From Pseudo-nitzschia pungens (Eukaryota > Bacillariophyta > Bacillariophyceae > Bacillariales > Bacillariaceae): a stretch of DNA of 64,000 nucleotides. The notes under the pieces are model-generated. The model had not been told where the DNA came from, ran no database searches, and was given only the letters and a program-made list of their open reading frames with translations. The stretch's first letter is position 1. Every line of letters starts with the position of its first letter. Below are positions 52,418-63,146 of this stretch, piece by piece. The position numbers and the translations under genes were made by a program. The stretch spans positions 496,001 through 560,000 of the forward strand of contig CM074767.1 in the NCBI GenBank assembly GCA_037355855.1, in the 5' to 3' direction.

Positions 52418-55400
52418 TCACGCCATGTGAATGTGATACAGGAGGGCCATAAAATCGCGCTCCTCCTCTTCGTCATCGTATTCGTCCTCGGAATAGCAGC
52501 CATCGTCATGGTCCGAGCCGTACTCGCCGCCGACGGCACAAATGACGTCGTCCGTCGTCGTCGCAAGGAGCGGTCGTCCTCACCTGATCGAGTTCTGTGT
52601 CGTCTGCCGTGATCGTTTCCGCATACAACCGCTGGAACGAATCGTTGGGATTGTCGTCATCTTGTGTGGATTCGAATTTCCATGAGAATTCATGGTCGTC
52701 TTCGACTTCTTCTTTTTTGTCGTCATCGTTCTGTTCGTCTTCCTCACTGTCTACCGGCACCACCCATTCCATGTCGTCGTCGTCGTCGTCTCCTCGGATC
52801 GGAACGCAAGGGTCTAGATCGTCTTCGCTGTGAACGGGGGAGATAGGAACGGCATCTTCTTCCCGAATCGATGTGCTTTGGGATCTGGGTCCGGTTTGAG
52901 CTTTGCACCCAAAACTGGCTACGAGAGTGGGGTCGTTTTCGTTGTTGGGCCTACTCTTGCTTCCTAAAGCGGCTTGCTCGTGCGAAGCCGACATGGCGTG
53001 TGCATTGGTACGCGTAAACCACGAGCGGGATCCCGGTTCTGAAACTGGCAAGTTGTTACCTTCGTCAACACCTGTTCCAACCCTAGTGGGCGATTCTGCC
53101 TCGCTTCCGTCATCCGATTCGTCTGGAGCATTACCTCGGCAAATCGGCGAGTGGGCCTTTGACTCCTCCGAGTCAGCAGTGTTCGACACGAGAGCCACAG
53201 CATTGTTGAGTTCAGAATCACTCTCGTTATCGGTCTCATTCTCATTCTCTGGCTCCTTGTAGATTCGCAAACCACCGGTTTGTCGGTGATCGAAACCACA
53301 TTCAGGCTCATTACCGTCGTAAGTGATTGGGTTGCTCTCATGGATCGGTCTGTCGACTTGCAGTTCGAGCCAGGGAATCTCGGCAAACCGTTCGTCTTTC
53401 TCCTCCTCATCAATATCATTATCATCCACGATAATATTGTCTTCTTGAGGCCGGAGAATCGCGGGAAATTCCTCACGGGTGACAACATCGAGATAGCTTT
53501 CTTCGGCCCCTTCTGTTGGCTGCCCTTTGACCTGTGAATCCTGGTGTTTGTGCTCATCGCTGCTATTGTGGATATCGTTGTTGCTCTCTAGATCGCTTGG
53601 CATTCGGGGCAAGACGGCAACGTCCTGCGTCTCGTCCGGTGGTTCTCCTTTCGCCAACGTGTCCTCGTGATCACGATCATCATCACGATCAAGATTCTCC
53701 TGGACTTCTTCTTCTTCGTTGCCTTCCCGAAGTGGGCTCATCTCGGAACTGGTTTCGACGGGACTGGCAACCACGGTGTTGCCGGGAGTTTCCAAGCATG
53801 GAAGATTGTTTTCTACGTAAATGTCATCATCGTCGCTTTCGTAGCCACTGGAACTGGTGCCTGACTCTCTCGTAGTAGGAGTCGCAGAGTCCTCGGCTCC
53901 CACTTCTTCCGGAGGAGTCTCCCCAAGCGTATCAAGAGGTGGAGAAGCATGAGAAGAAGCATAAGAAGAAGCAGCAGCAGAAGCAGCGGCATCCATAGAA
54001 GCAGCCATGGAATCTGCATCTGCGCAAGGATTCACGGACGAGTCCGAATCCAGATCCAGAGATCGCGATGCAGTGGTGCCAATGGTGGCCGCCGTGTTGG
54101 GACTCGAGGAGCAGGAGGCAGCGGTGTTGTCGTTCTTCTCTCGGGGGAGGCAAGCCTCACGATCCTTCCTGCTAGAACAACAACGATGATCCACGTCTCC
54201 CACGAATTCGGGAGTCACATCCTCATCATCTGAGACAACAGCAATATCCGGTACCTCGAGGGCGAGAGGCGCCGGAGCATCCACATGCCCGTCTGCGTTT
54301 TGGTCGTGCTCTTCCTCGGGGGAGACATTCGCATTCGCACTCGCATTCGCATTCGCACTCGCACTCGCAGCCAAGGGAGGAATCGCCGTGCTTACGGTAG
54401 TGGTGGGTTGGGGGGAAGCAACCGGTTCGGTGGCCACCGCCGCATCCGCATCTCTTTCCAAACGAGTTTCGGCCGTCTCCCCTCCACTTGCGTTGCCAAC
54501 AAGATTGCGCTCGTGATTGGCATTGTGATGAGGGTCCTCGGTCACGATGGGTACAGCCACAGACGGAGACTCCGAGGAGATCTCTTCCTCGACGCGAGGA
54601 GGGGGGGGATGCCGATTGCTTTCGTTTCGTGAATGGGAATGGTCCAGCAGCAGGAGCTCATCGGCGGCGGCCGAATACCGGTAGGAAAAGTCTAGAGACG
54701 GAGCCGCGCGCAGCTTCTTTTCTGACAGGATTGATTTGCTGCGGGACGAGGACGATTCGGAATTGCGCTCTCCGTTGCTGCCCGGAGCTTGTGCTTGCGC
54801 TTGCTCTTGCGCTTGGGCTTGCTTCCGGTTCTGTTGCTTCTGCTGCTGCAACTCAAAGTATCGGTCGTGCTTTTTCCGACGCCGCTGGTTGCGGGCTGTC
54901 ACCGGGCAGTCGTGCTCGTTTTCGAGATCGGAGTGGCCGTCGTCTTCGCCGTCGTCGCAGGACTCGACGTCGCTGCTGTCGGACCTGGACAAGAACTGTC
55001 GGTACTTTTCGTAAGACTCTTCGAGAAGCAACGGGGAGTTGTCGTCGTTGTTGTTGTTGATGTTAATGCCGATCTCGTTGTCGCTCGCATCGCTGGGTGG
55101 TTCCGGCTCCCCGTCGCTGGTGGCTGCGGTGGTAGTGGTGTAGTCCTCGTCCTCATCCTCGTCCTCGTCCTCCGAGGAAGAGGAACTCACAACGCCTACC
55201 TCGCGTTCGCTCTTGCTTCGACGCAATTGAGAGTGGTGAACGCTAACGCTGAGGCTCCGGGACCTCCTGCAACCCAGAACACTCGTGCTCCGCGACCTTC
55301 GCAGTGCCGACCGGGAGGCGGATCGGGCCCGAAGCAACCGGCTGCTCCCCTCACCATTGTCTCCATTGCCGCCGCCGCCGCCGCCGCGAAGGATCAGGTT

Positions 55401-55943
55401 CCGGTCCGACTTTTTGCGTTCCTTCCAAATGTCGGTTTCCCAGGGCTTTTCCGTGTTTCGCACCCGGACGTCCGACGAGAGATCCAGCTGGTGCTCGTAG
55501 CGGGGGGATTCGGTTGCCATCGGGGGAGAGAGAGCGGCTGTCGGTGCTGCATCACCCGAGGGATCGGCGGTTGCAGATATCTGGATTGCGGCTACCGGGG
55601 GTGCCTGCGATGGCGGCTGGGGCTGCGGCTGCACCGGATGGTCCCGCTCGTGTTGCTGCTGCTGCTGCATCGATCCGAATGACGCCGGGAGGGACGAAAC
55701 CGAGCGGGATCGCGAGGAGGCCTCTTGCTCGGTGATGATCTTTTTCGAGCGGAGCTTGGACCGTCCCCGCTTTCCTCCCCCCTTGCGTTGCTTGCGCTGC
55801 TTTCGGAGTGCCGCGCTGGAAAACGTGTACGATGGCGCATTGGCGTTGAGGTTGGCGTTGGCGTTGCCATCATCGCTGTCGGGCCTCCGCGTCAGGGCAA
55901 TTGTTGCCGGGGAGACGTCCGCAACCGCCACGGGTGCCGTCAT
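52418..55943 (-). CDS. Large disordered acidic protein of unknown function
   Basis: Two exons, 55943-52584 and 52522-52418, joined in phase 0 by a 61-base intron (GTGAGG...GCGAG), giving 1154 residues. I recognise no domain. The first 130 residues are basic and Ser-rich (KQRKQRKGGGKRGRSKLRSKK), then comes an Arg/Ser block, then about 900 residues rich in Ser, Asp, Glu and Asn with long acidic runs. No membrane segment or signal. The last exon adds YGSDHDDGCYSEDE and ends in MALLYHIHMA. A basic head and long acidic body suggest a nuclear scaffold or chromatin-associated protein, but this is inference from composition. Without splicing the ORF would end soon after LDQ. The start at 55943 (MTAPVAVADV) is preferred over 56042. 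Confidence 0.65.
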
Positions 55944-57077
55944 GGCGGTGATGGAGTGAGTCGAGCAGAGTCCAATCCAATGCGTCGCTTGTTGGACGTC
56001 AGCGATTGTTCGGAACCGTTGTTGTGGCCGTGACTTGTGCAAGCGAGTGCGATTTTCTGTTCGATTTGTTTTCCGTTTTGACAGCTGTAGCTAGTTGCGA
56101 TAGATCTCTGGTTGATGATGAGATTGATATTGGAAGTTCCGCTGGTGGTTTAGGGTTTGATGGCTAGAATGCATAGATTGTAGTACGCATTCGTGATGCT
56201 CGTGTGATCGACAAAATAAAAAATTCTGTCAAAACAATTTCGACTTGCTAAACGCCGAGAAAATAGGCGTGGAGAAGTTCGTGAGCTACGAAGTTGTTAC
56301 TTTCCGAAGCATGGAAAGGAATGTTTTTTTAGTTTTTAAGGGTTGGGCAATAGTATTTTCATCAAAGATTAAATTGTCTCATGTCACCTGAGTTTTGTTT
56401 ACTTAAGGTTACAACGCCGCACTTTCGGAAGACAAGTTGAACTTTTCGATTCGATGGTAACCTTATTCACATCGTAGAGGTAAGTTACTCGTAATTTACC
56501 TATGATTGTCTTATTTACCTATGATTGTCTTACGCTGCCTACTGCATCTGTTGTGTCGCCTAATGAATTAAGTACTTCGTACTAAGGTTACCGTACCTAC
56601 TACGAGTATTACTAAGGTTACCCCTATAGAGTGCTACGGTACTAGAAGATCCAAAAGAGTGAAAATTTGTGATCAATGAGTGATTCCCGAAATCATAGTT
56701 TATGTGCACACATATTTGGATTCATTTGGATTCCCGAAATAATAAAATACCGGTACATAGAAAAATTGCGCGCCCAACGGAAAAGCCTAGATTAGTTCCG
56801 GTAGAACAACAACCCATGAAAAAGGAAAAAAAAAACATGACTCAATCGCTCGCAACATACCGTAACTTACCTCCAGGCAATCCTCTGACCCTAACGCAAA
56901 CGACCGACGCCGCAACAGCGACCGCAGCAGTGGCAATTTCTCGTTTTGCTCCTCCAATCCCTCGGATCGAGAGCGACACTGGGGTTGTTCATCCGCGATT
57001 GAACGGAATTGATTGAATGGAATACTAGGTACTACTAGACGTACTCGAGCCAATCAAGTCCGAAGACAACCACGGCA
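55944..57077. other. Divergent spacer with promoter-type words
   Basis: TTAAGGTTAC, GGTAACCTTA, CTAAGGTTACC and ACTAAGGTTACCCC lie at about 56405, 56458, 56582 and 56612, between two divergently transcribed genes. A duplicated ACCTATGATTGTCTTA lies near 56495-56530. No gene was seen. Confidence 0.6.
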
Positions 57078-59015
57078 ATGACTGCAATGACTCCTCGGCC
57101 GTCTTCCAACCTATGGAAATTTTTCCTGATCTTTTCGTTGTTCGTGGTGGCCAACGTGACGTACCTCGGTCTCTTGGTACATCGCTTAGAGATCGACAGT
57201 CTCAACGCGTTCTGTGATGGCAATGGCAATGGCAATGGCAATGGTTCTGCCTTCGAAACGTACAATTGGATCTGGTGGCAATGCCAGCCCCGGGCCGAAA
57301 GCGTCGCTGCGGTTGCGGCCGCGACGAAAACCGAGGCTATCGCAAAACCGGAGCCCAAGCCGGATGCAAGCCTTCGAAACACGCAAGAATCCAAACCTTC
57401 GGATCCGCATCCGAAGGACAGTCCTCCGAGCGGCAACAACATCAACAACAACAACGAAAACAGCAACAACGAAAACAACAATAACAACAACGAAAACAAC
57501 AACAACGACAACAACAACGACAATAATAACGACAATAATAACGACAAGAAGAAGGACCCGGCGGGAGTCGAACGCGTGTACATTCCCCGAGCGCCAAAGA
57601 GAAAACGGAATCGGGAACCCAAGAACGACCCGAACCGCACGCTCTCCCCGGAGGAAAAGCTCAAGTACACCATTCCCGACCAGGCCCCCTTTTCCAACGT
57701 CTCCAACGCGGTCTTTTATCGGGACATCCCCCCCGAATACCTGAAACCCGATCCGGATCGCTTCTTGTGGGACCGCGGAACCGACCTCATCACCAATTCC
57801 AAAACCCGCATCCCGGAGTGGATGAAGGATTACTTTCGCTGGCACCGCTACAAGCGAGACACTTGGGATCTCACGAACTGGGAGTCGGAGCGGTGGCTGA
57901 TCAGCCAGTGCCTCGCGGACCAGGACTCCAAAAAGTGCGGCGGAACCGCCGATCGGATCAAACCGGTCCCGGCCCTCGTGCGCAAGGCCTGGGAAAGCAA
58001 ACGCATCTATCTGATCCGTTGGACCCGCCCGGGACTCCTGGAGGATTTCTTGACCCCTCCGGAGGGAGGATTCGACTGGAGGGTCCCGGAGGAACTCGCC
58101 AATGTCATGAGCGATCCCAACAACGGAAAGCGGCTGGCGACCAGAACGATGATCGACAAGTATGCGCCGACGGGGTTGGCGCTGGTCCGGTCCCGGTACC
58201 AGACCGACACGCCGAATTTGCAGTACCACCGCTGGGTCTTTGGGGAAGACAGTGTCACGGACAGCGATCCCAACAACGTCCCGGCAACGATCGACGAGCC
58301 GGATTTCGATTCGGTCTTTCCGAGCTTTTGGAAGATTGCCTTTACGCCGTCCCCTCCCATCCAAACCATTCTCCGGAACAAGCTGAAGGAGCTGGGACTC
58401 GTCGTCAACGACTACGTCGGGGCGCATATGAGGGCGCTCTACAAGGTCGCGACCCGGCCCGAAAAGCAGCAGAGACAATTCGCCGAAAACGCCCTGGCCT
58501 GCGCCACCGAGCTGTGGCCGGATCCGCCCGTGGTGTTCCTGGCGTCGGACAGCACGCTCGTGCTCGAACACGCCGTCGGTTTGTCGAAATCCGGCAGGCG
58601 GGGGATTCCGAAAGTTGTCACGTCGTCGCCGGGGACCGCGGTAGCGAGCAACGACAAGACCCAAAAGGCCGAGCTGGAACAACACCCTCTGCATCTGGAC
58701 ACCTTTGTGGCGCCGGTCGAGGAATTCTACGGGACCTTTGTCGATCTCTACCTCCTGGCCATGGCACGGTGCGTCACCTACGGCACCGGAGGATACGGGC
58801 ACTGGGCGATGCTCATCGGGGGCCACACCGCCTGCACCAAGCGCCAGCACCGGATCGGCACGCGCATCAAGGACGCCTCGCGGGATCTCTGCCACTTTGC
58901 GGATTCGGCACCGGCAAGGGGCGGACCCATCGACGGGGTGGATCCCTCCGAGACGGTGCGGTACTTTGGTGACGACGGTGAGCTCGGTCCGCTGTTGTTG
59001 CCGCCAATGCCATGA
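57078..59015 (+). CDS. Type II membrane glycosyltransferase-like protein
   Basis: 645 residues, single exon. A short cytosolic tail is followed by one membrane helix (about 13-36, FFLIFSLFVVANVTYLGLLV), then a Gly/Asn-rich stem with a pure Asn run, a common plan for Golgi glycosyltransferases. The catalytic-like region includes YVGAHMRALYK near residue 453 and FVDLYLLAMARCVTYGTGGYGHWA near 555. These resemble the HxR motif and the D...L...C...SG(F/Y) motif of fucosyltransferase-like (GT23/NodZ and O-FucT-type) enzymes. Donor and acceptor are not known. A paired-Cys region lies near the C-terminus. The ATG at 57078 is first in the exon; M4 is a close alternative. Confidence 0.6.
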   Translation: MTAMTPRPSSNLWKFFLIFSLFVVANVTYLGLLVHRLEIDSLNAFCDGNGNGNGNGSAFETYNWIWWQCQPRAESVAAVAAATKTEAIAKPEPKPDASLRNTQESKPSDPHPKDSPPSGNNINNNNENSNNENNNNNNENNNNDNNNDNNNDNNNDKKKDPAGVERVYIPRAPKRKRNREPKNDPNRTLSPEEKLKYTIPDQAPFSNVSNAVFYRDIPPEYLKPDPDRFLWDRGTDLITNSKTRIPEWMKDYFRWHRYKRDTWDLTNWESERWLISQCLADQDSKKCGGTADRIKPVPALVRKAWESKRIYLIRWTRPGLLEDFLTPPEGGFDWRVPEELANVMSDPNNGKRLATRTMIDKYAPTGLALVRSRYQTDTPNLQYHRWVFGEDSVTDSDPNNVPATIDEPDFDSVFPSFWKIAFTPSPPIQTILRNKLKELGLVVNDYVGAHMRALYKVATRPEKQQRQFAENALACATELWPDPPVVFLASDSTLVLEHAVGLSKSGRRGIPKVVTSSPGTAVASNDKTQKAELEQHPLHLDTFVAPVEEFYGTFVDLYLLAMARCVTYGTGGYGHWAMLIGGHTACTKRQHRIGTRIKDASRDLCHFADSAPARGGPIDGVDPSETVRYFGDDGELGPLLLPPMP

Positions 59016-60384
59016 AAGGAAAGCAAAGCAAAGGATAGCAAAGGATAGCAAAGCAAACACACAAAAAAACCTGCGAAGCGATCGATCGTCGATAGCACCA
59101 ATGTGAATCCCTCGATTCGAGCGATGCCTCGATTCGACGCGATGCGACGCAACGGACGCGACTATCATCTCGACCCGACTCTTCCCGATTTCTTTGTCGG
59201 CAAGAAAGGCAGCGCAACGGACCTCCATTCCCGTTCCTTTCGAAGTCATCCCGCCAACTCGAGCCGGATCGTTTTACATTGGATTGGATTGGATTCGATT
59301 CGATTCGATTCGAAGCCGCCAACAACAACAGAACGTCAGAACGACCAAAACGAAAGAGGAGAAGGAGAGTTTCCGGAATTCCAAGGTTGCCGGTTGACGA
59401 GCTCCACGGTGTATATTTGTTCTTGCATGTAAGTCCTGTTTTATCCTACTTGCACTGAAGATTGCCACGTACCCGTACGCGTACGTGCACTTGTAAGAAC
59501 AAAGCAAACGAAAAAGAAAATTTCATGGATTTGGACGTCGTGCCATGGAATGACGAGGGCGCCCCAGCAGTTGAATCTTTTTCTACCACAACTACTACTA
59601 CTAGCTGGTACCACATCTATTCCTAGCATGTCATTCTAGAGTCGTCCCTCTTTGAACCTATTGTTGTTACCACCACCCCCAGTAGGAAGCATCTGCTATA
59701 CCTGTTGCTATCCCTCTAGTAGTAGTACTAGTAGCATGATGTGATTCTACTACTACTAGATGGGACGTGGAGAGCAGCGAGCGGCAGAAGCACGAAGTCT
59801 GCGGGGAACAGCAGCAGCGAGTCTGCAGGGGGGGGCAGAGCAAACCGTCGATCTACAGGGAAGAGCAAAGCGAAGCGTCGATCCACAAGGGCACGGAGAA
59901 CAGCGCACCACGGCAAAGCGATGTTACGGGGGACAGGAAAGCGTCGATCGACAGAGGACAGCGAACAGCGATTTTAGAGGGGGCAGCAGCCAATACTACT
60001 ACTACTACTCCGATGAAAGAAATCCATCCATACCATACCCGGGGGGAATCGAGACGATGGGGACGCCAGCAGGCGATTTACAAGGAAAAGAGATCGATGG
60101 ATGAGGTGACACGCGAGGCGAGGGGACGGCGCTCCAACGACCTCGGATCGATCCACACTCGGGGGACGTTGGGCGAGGGAACGCGAGGCACGGTATGCAA
60201 AATCGAATGCTTTGTATTTTACCGTCTGTCCCAAATCCAGACATCATCATTGTTGTCGTCGTCTTCGAAACCACTCGGTTTGATCTGATTGCGGCAACCA
60301 CAACAACAGTGGCGTGGGGATCTTCTTCGACAACATCGGGCGCAACCCCATTCGACAGACAACTCGGTGGATGAGGTTTTTCAT
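59016..60384. other. Convergent 3'-3' spacer
   Basis: A pentanucleotide TTGGA/TTCGA tract (59277-59312), CTAGTAGTA tracts (59590-59760) and a block at 59770-59990 with loosely repeated AGCAGCGA/GTCGATC words. The 173-codon ORF at 59767 spans this block and is probably not a gene. No TAAGGTTAC-type word. Confidence 0.5.
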
Positions 60385-61263
60385 TTACACGATGCTGCTA
60401 TGGATCATGTCGACTCGGCACACGGGGCATTCGTCGTGGCATTCTAGCCATTCGATGAGGCAATCTTCGTGAAAGCAATGGTTGCAAAAGCCACCGTCCA
60501 CATTGCTTCTCAGTCGAACTACAACGTCCCCCACCCCATAATCCTGGACGCATATACTGCAGGATGTTTGGTCGTTGAGTGCCGCCTCGGACACCTCCTT
60601 CTCGACATTCCTGGCTTCGACCGAAACGTTCTCGTCGTTGTGGAAAAATAGCAGCAGTCGATTCCTTCCGCCCGGGGTGTCCGGTTCGATCTCGCCGGCG
60701 CTAGCTTCGTCGGTGTTCCTTTCCGTCGAGGGTGGTGGTGGTGGTGACGACGGCTTTGTTGGTCCCGAATCATCGCCTTCCGGGAAGGTGGTGTTGCGGC
60801 GTTTTTTTTTCTTGCGTTTTTTTTTGGTTTTGGTTTTTGGTTTTTTCTTGCTGGATGCTTGCTGGCGGCTTTTTCTCGATGGATCGTCGCCGTCTTCGTC
60901 TTTGTCTTCGTTGTTGGACTTGAAGGATAGCAGTTTCTGGAACACCAGGCGGCTTCGAATCAAGTCCGATCGACTCGCCTCTGTCGTTGCTCCGATGGCT
61001 CGTGTATTGGCCTCGACATCGGGCTGACGTCGAAACCTCTCGTAAATTCTTCCGTCATCGATGTCATTCGAATTGTTCTCGGTTTCCCTGTTGGCGTTGT
61101 TTGTATCGGTATTGGTGTTGCGGTCGCTGCTGTCGTTCTCTTCACTGTCGGAACGTTTATGAACATGACAACAGATACAAAGAACGCATATACCAAGAAT
61201 CAAAAGAAAAGTAGGAGTAGGAGCGGGGCCTTCCCCGTAACAATCGTAAGAACAGTCGGACAT
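60385..61263 (-). CDS. RING-H2 finger membrane protein (E3 ubiquitin ligase-like)
   Basis: 292 residues in one exon. Residues about 16-35 form a Cys-rich membrane helix (FLLILGICVLCICC). The middle is acidic, then strongly basic (KKKRKKKKRRN). The C-terminal RING-H2 domain (about 238-287) has CSIC, then the C-x-H-x2-H-x2-C core (CNHCFHEDC), then CHDECPVC, so all eight zinc ligands are present. Small single-helix RING-H2 proteins of this plan (ATL/RNF13-type) are ubiquitin ligases on ER, Golgi or endosomal membranes. The target is unknown. I chose the start at 61263 (MSDCSYD) because upstream residues in the ORF are promoter-like sequence. Confidence 0.87.
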   Translation of the reverse strand: MSDCSYDCYGEGPAPTPTFLLILGICVLCICCHVHKRSDSEENDSSDRNTNTDTNNANRETENNSNDIDDGRIYERFRRQPDVEANTRAIGATTEASRSDLIRSRLVFQKLLSFKSNNEDKDEDGDDPSRKSRQQASSKKKPKTKTKKKRKKKKRRNTTFPEGDDSGPTKPSSPPPPPSTERNTDEASAGEIEPDTPGGRNRLLLFFHNDENVSVEARNVEKEVSEAALNDQTSCSICVQDYGVGDVVVRLRSNVDGGFCNHCFHEDCLIEWLECHDECPVCRVDMIHSSIV

Positions 61264-62789
61264 GTGTTTATAATTCAGATGTAGACTAACGCGCGACGAT
61301 GAGGAAGATGGCTGTTGTGTTCGTTGGGTTAGATGTGACCTTGGATTTTCTGAGAGATGTGGTTTTGTGTGATCAATCAAGAATAAGATGATCGGCACCT
61401 CTACCGTACCACACGAAAGCCGCATGCACTGTTCCAGCATTGGGTAAGGTTAATCATGCATACTTACTTCCTACCGTTCGACGAAGTACTCGTAACCTTA
61501 CTAGTAGTGTTGTGTCGGGAACCGGGAAGAACGTCTCTCAAACTGTGGTCGAGCAAAAACTTCGTATTTACTCGTACAAGTACGGTAAGATTACAGTACA
61601 CACGTAAGGTTAAGGTAACATCCCACGACTAATTTTGGTTCGTGGTTCGAATCTTTGAGATTGTTTCGATCGAATGAATGAATGAATGAATGAATCTTCG
61701 AGATTGGTTCGAATCTTCGAGATTGGTTCGAATCAATCTTGGGGATTGTTTTCGGTTTCGAATCATCTTTGACACCCGCTAGTAACCTTACGGTAGAACC
61801 TTGGGTAATCTTAAGGTTACGTTGCGTACAGGCAGTGGTAGTATGGTGACTTTTGGTAGTACTAAGTTACCTGGTACTAGTAGTACTGGATTGAAGAAAG
61901 ATACCGTAGTACTAGTAGTACTAGTAGTAGTAGGTATGGATCTCTATTCACGATGTGGTTGCAGATTGCACTAGGGAAGGATCTGGACTCAGAGACGTTA
62001 CTAGCACTGGTGCTTTCTTTACTGTTCGTATTGCATTAAAATACTGTAGTAGTAGGGACAATGGATGATCTACTACTAGTAGTAGGAGGGCTGTGGTGCT
62101 GGTGCTGGTGTTCTGTGGAATGATCATCAAGCTACTAGTAGTAGTTGTAGGGTAGTTTGTAGCTCCACCAGTACAGATGAACCCACCAGGAGCACCCTCT
62201 CTACTAGTAGTATCTTCTTCTTCAAGCTTCCTCCTGCATAAAAATCCTCTATAGCACCATAGTTCTAAGAAAGACAGCATTCAACATGGTGGTAATACTG
62301 GGGGATGCTAGTACTACTACTAGAAAGGCCTTGGGAACTGGAGTAGCGCACACCTAACTTACCCCACAATAGTAGCATCCTAAAAAAAATTGACACGTGA
62401 TGATGGTCGATTTCAAATACTGTAATAACCTTACCGGTACATCAAAAGATATGATTTGGGGCAAACCTCCGTACGTGTACATGTAATGTACGGTAGTACT
62501 AGTACAAGTAAATTACTCCGTACGATAGTAAGGTTAACCTTATTTCTAGGCCAGATGCAATATTCAAAATTGGTCAACCTTTTTTCGGTGGGACGCGGGA
62601 CCCAAAGCACCGAAGGCTTGTTTTCTTTGCACTACCGGTAGCAACCTTACCGATACGGTAGAAACAATGATAATGAGAATAATACAGTAACTTGATTTGC
62701 GACAACACTGGTTGATAGAGAAAGGCTTCCACTGGTCATTCGTTGAACCGCCGGAACTCGGAAACGTTCCCTGTCAAGAGGAGACACGG
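61264..62789. other. Divergent spacer with promoter-type words
   Basis: Many TAAGGTTAC/GTAACCTTAC words (about 61445, 61493, 61603, 61785, 61815, 62423, 62528 and 62645), a (GAAT)n tract at 61670-61695, and CTAGTAGTA tracts (61850-62330). No gene was seen. Confidence 0.6.
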
Positions 62790-63115
62790 ATGGATCGCCC
62801 AGAACGCAGTGGGAATGGCGACGGAAACGGAAACGGAAACGGAAACGGCAATGGCAATGGCAATGGCAATGGCAACGGCTCTATCGATCCCTTGGATGCT
62901 ACACCGACAACGATTGCCGCTCCTCTTGCCGTTGGCAATGCGAAATCGAACCAATTGGGCACTGGAATTCCGACTCTGGCTGCGAATGCGACTGTGACTG
63001 CGACTGCGACTGCGATTCGCAATCCGTATGCCCGGACACGAAACAACAACAACAACAGCAAAAACAGCAAAAGCACCACCAACAACAATAACAATAACAA
63101 CAACGGCAGCAGCAG

Positions 63116-63146
<31 letters not shown>

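Noticed and set aside
57186..59249. 687-codon minus-strand ORF over the glycosyltransferase-like gene
   Set aside because: The plus strand has a membrane anchor and enzyme-like motifs; the antisense product is a shadow with poly-Val from the Asn run.
59767..60288. 173-codon plus-strand ORF
   Set aside because: It spans loosely repeated AGCAGCGA/GTCGATC words and has no ordinary protein composition or family.
61640..61750. tRNA T-arm-like GGTTCGAATC words
   Set aside because: They repeat within a simple-sequence tract and no acceptor stem or anticodon arm can be built around them.
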